Shown here: piece after piece, positions 59,900 through 64,000 of the stretch
How positions within the stretch are numbered: the first letter of the stretch is position 1
How the letters are laid out: each line of letters starts with the position of its first letter
DNA from: Streptomyces sp. NBC_00370
GTDB taxonomy: Bacteria; Actinomycetota; Actinomycetes; Streptomycetales; Streptomycetaceae
DNA: 64,000 nucleotides
Assembly: GCF_036084755.1 (NCBI RefSeq)
Contig: NZ_CP107968.1
Coordinates: 4,123,501 to 4,187,500, forward strand
Reading direction: 5' to 3'
Translations under genes and position numbers: made by a program
Notes under the pieces: generated by a model
The model's input: only the letters and a program-made list of their open reading frames with translations
Told to the model about the DNA's origin: nothing
The model's database searches: none

Positions 59900-60775
59900 T
59901 CAGTACCGGTGCAGGTCGCGGCGGGCCGCCATGAGGATCTTCTTCGTGTTGGACGCCGACTCGGCCAGCGCGACCATGCGGTCCATGGCCTCCTTGTGCT
60001 CGCTGACCTCGTTCACCTCGTCGAGGTAGAGCGCACCGGTCAGATACTCGATGTACACCATGTCGGGGACTTCGGGAACGTCGAAGCGGAACAGGACGAA
60101 CGGGCTGTACGTACCCGGATGGTGGCCCGCGGCCAGCTCGGCGATCTGGAGCGTCACGTTCGGCAGCTCCGTCGCCTCCAGCAGCCGCTCCACCTGCGCG
60201 CGCATGATGTCGGGTGACGAGCCGACAGGTCTGCGCAGCACCGTCTCGTCCATCACCACCCAGAACGTCGGCGGGTTCTCCTCGCGCGTCAGCAGCGCCT
60301 GGCGCTCCAGCCGCAGCGCGACCGTACGGTCGATACGTCCCGGATTGGCCCGCCCCACCTCACCGCTGGTGAGGATCGCGCGGGCGTACGCCTCGGTCTG
60401 CAGCAGGCCGGGCACGAAGTGCGGCTCGTAGCAGCGGATCGTCTTCGCCGCCTCTTCGAGGCTGACGTAACCGCTGAACCAGTCCGGCAGTACGTCGTGG
60501 AAGCGCTGCCACCAGCCTGGCTTGTTCGCCTCGTCCGTCATCTGCAGAAACGCGCTGACGTCCGCGTCCGGAACCCCGTAGGCGGGCAGCAGGATCTGCA
60601 GGTACGGAATCTTCAGCGCGACCTCGGCCATCTCCATGCGCCGGACCGTCGCGGCCGTCACATGCAGCAGTTTCGCGGCCTGCTCACGGGTGAGACCCGC
60701 CTTGTCCCGCAGGGCGCGAAGCTGCCTGCTGAGTACGAGTTGACCTATTGTCGGGGCCGATCTGGCTTCGCTCAC
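59900..60775 (-). CDS. XRE regulator with DUF5753 (Scr1-type) domain
   Basis: A 291-aa protein of a family with many Streptomyces copies. N-terminal HTH: LVLSRQLRALRDKAGLTREQAAKLLHVTAATVRRME. The DUF5753 domain shows the usual YEPHFVPGLLQTEAYARAI and PTFWVVMDETVLRRPVG, SPFVLFRFDVPEVPDMVYIEYLTGALYLD. In the typical unit a DUF397 protein follows; here the divergent small protein at 61016 is not DUF397. GTG 60775 starts before the HTH and has a G-rich leader; longer starts are unlikely. Confidence 0.88.
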   Translation of the reverse strand: MSEARSAPTIGQLVLSRQLRALRDKAGLTREQAAKLLHVTAATVRRMEMAEVALKIPYLQILLPAYGVPDADVSAFLQMTDEANKPGWWQRFHDVLPDWFSGYVSLEEAAKTIRCYEPHFVPGLLQTEAYARAILTSGEVGRANPGRIDRTVALRLERQALLTREENPPTFWVVMDETVLRRPVGSSPDIMRAQVERLLEATELPNVTLQIAELAAGHHPGTYSPFVLFRFDVPEVPDMVYIEYLTGALYLDEVNEVSEHKEAMDRMVALAESASNTKKILMAARRDLHRY

Positions 60776-61015
60776 ACCCCACCCCCCAGCACCGCCATGG
60801 CCGCAGTCTGCCATAGGGAGATCAACACGAACCCTCTGTTGTCGGTGGTTCTTGAATTGTGAACCGAAACGAGTCGAGTAAGCGCTTTCAAGCCATTTGG
60901 AATATGCCATGGTCACACCGGTGACGATCAGCGCGTCGCCGGGTCGCGCCAACTGGTGGGACCATGCATCCACACCTACGCAACTCCGCAACTCGGCACC
61001 GGCAGAGGAGCTTCC

Positions 61016-61246
61016 GTGGATCGCGACACGAACACCGACGACGAGCAGCGGCTGCGCGGGGCGCTGCTCAGCCGGATCAGCAGTGAGATCGCCGACAAGG
61101 GCTGGGCACGCTGCCCCGCCTCCACCCCCGAGGAGCGCACGCTGCTGCGCGAGGTCGGCCGGGCGCTGAGCGAACGATGGGGCCGGGTGGTCCAGGTGGA
61201 GGCGGAAGACGCCTGTTCCATGCTCTTCCGGGACCTACCGGGGTGA
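61016..61246 (+). CDS. Small hypothetical protein, 76 aa
   Basis: GTG 61016 follows AGAGGAG with good spacing. The protein is charged and helical (DTNTDDEQRLRGALLSRISSE, RTLLREVGRALSERWGR) with cysteines in ARCPA and EDACSM. Family not recognised. It is divergent from the DUF5753 regulator across 240 bp and may be its partner, as small proteins often are in this family. Confidence 0.65.
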   Translation: MDRDTNTDDEQRLRGALLSRISSEIADKGWARCPASTPEERTLLREVGRALSERWGRVVQVEAEDACSMLFRDLPG

Positions 61247-61270
61247 GTGACACCCTTCCGGGGTGAGTCA

Positions 61271-61308
61271 GGCACCGGTACGGACAAGTCGGGCACCGGT
61301 ACGGACAA
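61271..61308. repeat. 17-bp direct repeat, period 21
   Basis: GGCACCGGTACGGACAA at 61271-61287 and 61292-61308. A related CCGGGGTGAGT unit is doubled just before it, at the stop of the 76-aa gene. It fills much of the gap to the next gene. Confidence 0.6.
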
Positions 61309-61433
61309 AGAGCGGCGGCACAGGACACCAAAGTGAACCTCCGGCGTCAGGAGAGGTACCTTCCAGTGACCGGTTGATGGATGAGGCCGATAGAATCAGC
61401 CTCTGCCGTTATCGAGAGCTGGAGTGATCTGGA

Positions 61434-62309
61434 GTGACGCGACCGCGTGTGGGTGTGGCGGTACTGACCATGGGGACCCGGCCCGTCGAGCTGAGGGCAC
61501 TGCTGGACTCCGTGGCCAAGCAGCGTGAGTCCGCGCACCGGATCGTGGTCGTCGGCAACGGCGCCCCGCTGCCCGAGCTGCCCGAGGGCGTCATCGGTGT
61601 GGAACTCCCGTCGAACCTCGGCGTCACCGGCGGGCGCAACGTGGCCATGCGCACGCTCCAGGAGGCCGGTGACATCGACATCCTGGTCGACCTCGACGAC
61701 GACGGCCTGCTCATCGAGGCCGACGTGATCACCCGGGTCGCCGATCTGTACGAGGCGGACCCGAAGCTCGGCATCGTCAGCTTCCGCATCGCGGACGAGA
61801 CCGGATTCACCCAGCGGCGGCACGTCCCCCGGCTGCGCGCCGACGACCCGATGCGCGGCGGCGAGGTGACCACCTTCCTCGGCGGCGGGCACGCCCTGTC
61901 CATGCCGATGCTGGAGCAGACCGGCGGCTGGCCCGAGGAGTTCTTCCTCACCCACGAGGAGACGGACCTCGCCTGGCGCGCGCTCGACGCCGGCTGGACG
62001 ATCCGGTACGTGCCCGAGCTGGTGCTCCAGCACCCGCGTACGTCCCCCGCGCGGCATGCCGAGTTCTACCGGATGACCGCCCGCAACCGCGTATGGCTGG
62101 CGCGGCGCCATCTGCCCGCCCTGCTCGTGCCGCTCTACCTCGGTACGTGGATCCTGCTGACGGTGGCCCGCACGCGCTCGCTCAGCGGGCTGCGCGCCTG
62201 GTTCGGCGGCTTCTTCGAAGGCGTACGGACGGCGTGCGGCGCGCGCCGGCCGATGCACTGGCGCACGGTCCGGCGGATGACGGCCCTGGGCCGACCCCCC
62301 GTCATCTGA
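61434..62309 (+). CDS. Glycosyltransferase family 2 protein
   Basis: A 291-aa GT-A enzyme. N-terminus VGVAVLTMGTRPVELRALLDS, DXD-like motif VDLDDDG near residue 89, GGGHALSMPMLEQTGGWPEEFF (acceptor loop) and EETDLAWRALDAGW. A C-terminal hydrophobic stretch (LPALLVPLYLGTWILLTVA) suggests membrane attachment. It should add a sugar to a cell-surface glycan; donor and acceptor unknown. GTG 61434 has GGAG upstream. Confidence 0.88.
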   Translation: MTRPRVGVAVLTMGTRPVELRALLDSVAKQRESAHRIVVVGNGAPLPELPEGVIGVELPSNLGVTGGRNVAMRTLQEAGDIDILVDLDDDGLLIEADVITRVADLYEADPKLGIVSFRIADETGFTQRRHVPRLRADDPMRGGEVTTFLGGGHALSMPMLEQTGGWPEEFFLTHEETDLAWRALDAGWTIRYVPELVLQHPRTSPARHAEFYRMTARNRVWLARRHLPALLVPLYLGTWILLTVARTRSLSGLRAWFGGFFEGVRTACGARRPMHWRTVRRMTALGRPPVI

Positions 62310-62349
62310 CGCTCGGCCGGGCGGACTTGTTGCCTGTGGGCCGCTGAGG

Positions 62350-62368
62350 TTAGGTTTCCCTCACCTTG
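62350..62368 (+). promoter_or_regulatory. Iron box (DmdR1/IdeR-type)
   Basis: TTAGGTTTCCCTCACCTTG matches the Streptomyces iron-box consensus TTAGGTTAGGCTCACCTAA at 14 of 19 positions, 40 bp before the siderophore lipoprotein gene. Indicates repression by iron-loaded DmdR1. Confidence 0.65.
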
Positions 62369-62408
62369 CCCGGAAGGTCTCCGGGTGACTTCGGGGAGGC
62401 CGCTACAC

Positions 62409-63401
62409 GTGTCCACGACCACGTCCAGAACCTTCACCCGCCGGATCACCGTCGCAGCGGCCGCCACCGCGTTCGCCGTCTCCCTCGCCGCGTGCGGCAG
62501 CGACGACCACGAGCAGGCGGACGGCGGCAGCGCGTCGGACGGCGCGGGGGCGGCCGGTACGCACACGCTGTCCACGGTGATGGGCGACGTGAAGGTCGGC
62601 AACGCCCCGAAGCGCGTGGTCGTGCTCGACACCGACGCGCTGGACTCGGCCGTCACGCTCGGCGTCACCCCCGTCGGCGCCACGACCGTCGTCGACAAGG
62701 CGCCCGTCTCCACCTATCTGCCGGCCGCCGCCGTCAAGGGCGTCAAGCCCGTCGGTCTGATCGGCGCGCCCAACCTCGAAGCCGTCGCCGCGCTGAAGCC
62801 GGACCTCATCCTCAGCAGCAAGGTGCGCGACGAGAAGAGCTACCCGGCGCTGTCGCAGATCGCCCCGACGGTCTTCACCGACACCACCGGCCCGACCTGG
62901 CGCGAGAACTTCGACCTGCACGCCGACGCGCTCGGCAAGAAGAACGAGGCGGCCAAGGTCGTCGCCGACTACACCGCCCACGCGGGGCGGGCGACGGACG
63001 CGCTCGGCGGCGCCGCGAAGGCGAAGGGGACCACCTTCGGCTTCGTACGGTTCGTGGAGGGCGCCGACACCCGGCTCTACCTCAACGACACCTTTGTCGG
63101 CTCCGTCTTCAAGGACCTCCAGGTCGGCAGGCCAGCCAACCAGGACAAGGACGGCTTCTCGCTCGACGTCAGCCCCGAGCAGATCGACAAGGCCGACGCG
63201 GGCGTCATCTTCTACTCCGCCTACGGCGACCCGAAGAAGGCCAAGGAGACCGACACCGTCGCCGGGCCGCTGTGGCAGAAGCTCGACGCGGTGCGGAAGG
63301 GCAGGGCCTTCAAGGTCGACGACAACCTGTGGATGCTCGGCATCGGCTACACCGGCGCGAACAAGGTGCTGGACGAGATCCAGAAGGACCTCTCGAAGTA
63401 G
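62409..63401 (+). CDS. Iron-siderophore ABC transporter binding lipoprotein
   Basis: A 330-aa lipoprotein of the FecB/FhuD (class III) binding-protein family. Signal with lipobox SLAAC near residue 28, then KRVVVLDTDALDSAVTLGVTP, GLIGAPNLEAVAALKPDLILSS and GFSLDVSPEQIDKADAGVIFYS. It delivers a ferric siderophore to a permease not in the window. GTG 62409 has GGGAGG; an earlier GTG at 62385 is possible. Iron box upstream and a siderophore-synthesis gene downstream support the role. Confidence 0.9.
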   Translation: MSTTTSRTFTRRITVAAAATAFAVSLAACGSDDHEQADGGSASDGAGAAGTHTLSTVMGDVKVGNAPKRVVVLDTDALDSAVTLGVTPVGATTVVDKAPVSTYLPAAAVKGVKPVGLIGAPNLEAVAALKPDLILSSKVRDEKSYPALSQIAPTVFTDTTGPTWRENFDLHADALGKKNEAAKVVADYTAHAGRATDALGGAAKAKGTTFGFVRFVEGADTRLYLNDTFVGSVFKDLQVGRPANQDKDGFSLDVSPEQIDKADAGVIFYSAYGDPKKAKETDTVAGPLWQKLDAVRKGRAFKVDDNLWMLGIGYTGANKVLDEIQKDLSK

Positions 63402-63424
63402 CGGAGTCGGCGCGGGAGGCCCCG

Positions 63425-64000
63425 TCAGGACCGCCGCGCCCCGAACGTCGTCCAGGCTGCCCGTTCCGGCACCCGCAGGACGGTCCGCGCCGCGACCGCG
63501 TTGAGGATGGTCGCGGCGCGCCACGCCCCCAGCGTCAGATCGGGGGCGCTCACCCCGTGCGTGTGCAGCTCGGCGTTCTGCACGTACAGCGCGCCCCGCA
63601 CCCGTGGGTCGAGGGCCACCCGGTACGTCCCGTCGATCCGGTAGCGGCCCCTGTCGTCCCAGTCGATGAGCTTCGCCGGCCCGTCGCCGTCGAGGAAGTC
63701 GGGTCTGGCCGCCGCGTAACCCGTCGCGGAGACGATCGCGGACGTACGGATCTCCATGACCGTGTCCTGCTCGGTGTGCCGGCAGGTCAGTACGTACCCG
63801 CCGGCGCCGTCCGGTCCTTGCCCCTTCTCCGGTGCGACGCCGACGACTTCGAGTCCCGGGTGCAGCGCGGCGCGCGGCTCCGTGCCGCCGATGGTGCGCT
63901 CGTACAGCTCGTCGTGTATCTCGGCCAGCGTCTCTTCGCTGACGCCCTTGTACAACTGCCACTGCTCACGCACGAGTTCGTCGCGCCGGGGCGCGGGCAG
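63425..64000 (-). CDS. Lysine/ornithine N-monooxygenase (siderophore synthesis), C-terminal part
   Basis: The last 191 residues of a gene whose 5' end lies past the right edge. It matches the C-terminal region of IucD/SidA/PvdA-type flavin N-hydroxylases: WQLYKGVSEETLAEIHDELYER, SAIVSATGYAAARPDFLD (the ATGY motif), and VQNAELHTHGVSAPDLTLGAWRAATILN. These enzymes make the hydroxylamine for hydroxamate siderophores from lysine, ornithine or a diamine. It converges on the siderophore lipoprotein. Which siderophore cannot be told from this end. Confidence 0.88.
   Translation of the reverse strand: MPAPRRDELVREQWQLYKGVSEETLAEIHDELYERTIGGTEPRAALHPGLEVVGVAPEKGQGPDGAGGYVLTCRHTEQDTVMEIRTSAIVSATGYAAARPDFLDGDGPAKLIDWDDRGRYRIDGTYRVALDPRVRGALYVQNAELHTHGVSAPDLTLGAWRAATILNAVAARTVLRVPERAAWTTFGARRS

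Noticed and set aside
1..64000. tRNA, rRNA, insertion sequences, prophage or attachment sites
   Set aside because: No cloverleaf, rRNA segment, transposase, integrase or long terminal repeats were seen when reading both strands by eye; a tRNA scan could still find something missed.

Overview
The window is high-GC actinomycete DNA and looks like a Streptomyces chromosome. It has GC-rich third codon positions, frequent GTG starts, short 4-bp ATGA/GTGA gene overlaps, Streptomyces-type regulators (TetR, XRE, Ser/Thr kinase, PAS/phosphatase anti-sigma proteins, Scr1-type DUF5753 protein) and many secreted hydrolases. I saw no rRNA, tRNA, CRISPR array, insertion sequence or phage gene. Genus is inferred from style and gene families, not from a marker gene.

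Layout. 1-3 kb: edge of a STAND ATPase, a DUF1963 protein, a GNAT enzyme, and a divergent MarR/RidA pair with twin operator-like repeats. 3-8.9 kb: a membrane Ser/Thr kinase, a Tat-type secreted START-like protein, a membrane protein, and a quinone-oxidoreductase gene flanked by two paralogous TetR regulators. 9-13 kb: two signalling phosphatase-type proteins (one probably a pseudophosphatase) and a 31-aa ATGA-coupled peptide. 13-15.3 kb: a secreted phytase-type esterase with a PHO box, and a small hypothetical gene.

15.4-31 kb is the most unusual part. It holds two caspase-like (CHAT)/TPR genes, each directly preceded or followed by a 128-aa CATRA-associated small protein. The first pair is divergent from a CATRA-type N-terminal domain fused to a GT4 glycosyltransferase. 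The second pair is in an operon with a membrane-anchored protein of unknown fold. Between the two lie an HTH-NB-ARC-TPR protein, another HTH protein, and a small zinc-ribbon gene that seems to be leaderless. I read the block as a double biological-conflict island.

31-38 kb: secreted or surface proteins (GH54 arabinofuranosidase with lectin domain, DUF916 protein, purple acid phosphatase-type enzyme, HupE-like membrane protein, lipoprotein). 38-42 kb: DUF998, then CPBP protease, histidine kinase and response regulator, the last three coupled by GTGA overlaps. 41.7-45 kb: a tight reverse operon XRE, ImmA/IrrE, MAB_1171c-type membrane protein, MpaB-type oxygenase, 59-aa protein. 45-55 kb: a 1193-aa GH87-type glucanase, an FAD monooxygenase, a GH18 chitinase with a DasR-like site over its promoter, NadE, a SRPBCC protein, a membrane protein and a secreted trypsin-like protease. 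55-62 kb: two F420-type oxidoreductases, a YfcE-like phosphoesterase, a methyltransferase/acetyltransferase pair, an acyltransferase-3, a DUF5753 regulator with a divergent small gene, and a GT2. 62-64 kb: an iron-siderophore binding lipoprotein behind an iron box, converging on a truncated siderophore N-hydroxylase gene at the edge.

Starts were chosen by ribosome binding site, overlap and family length; several remain uncertain and are marked.
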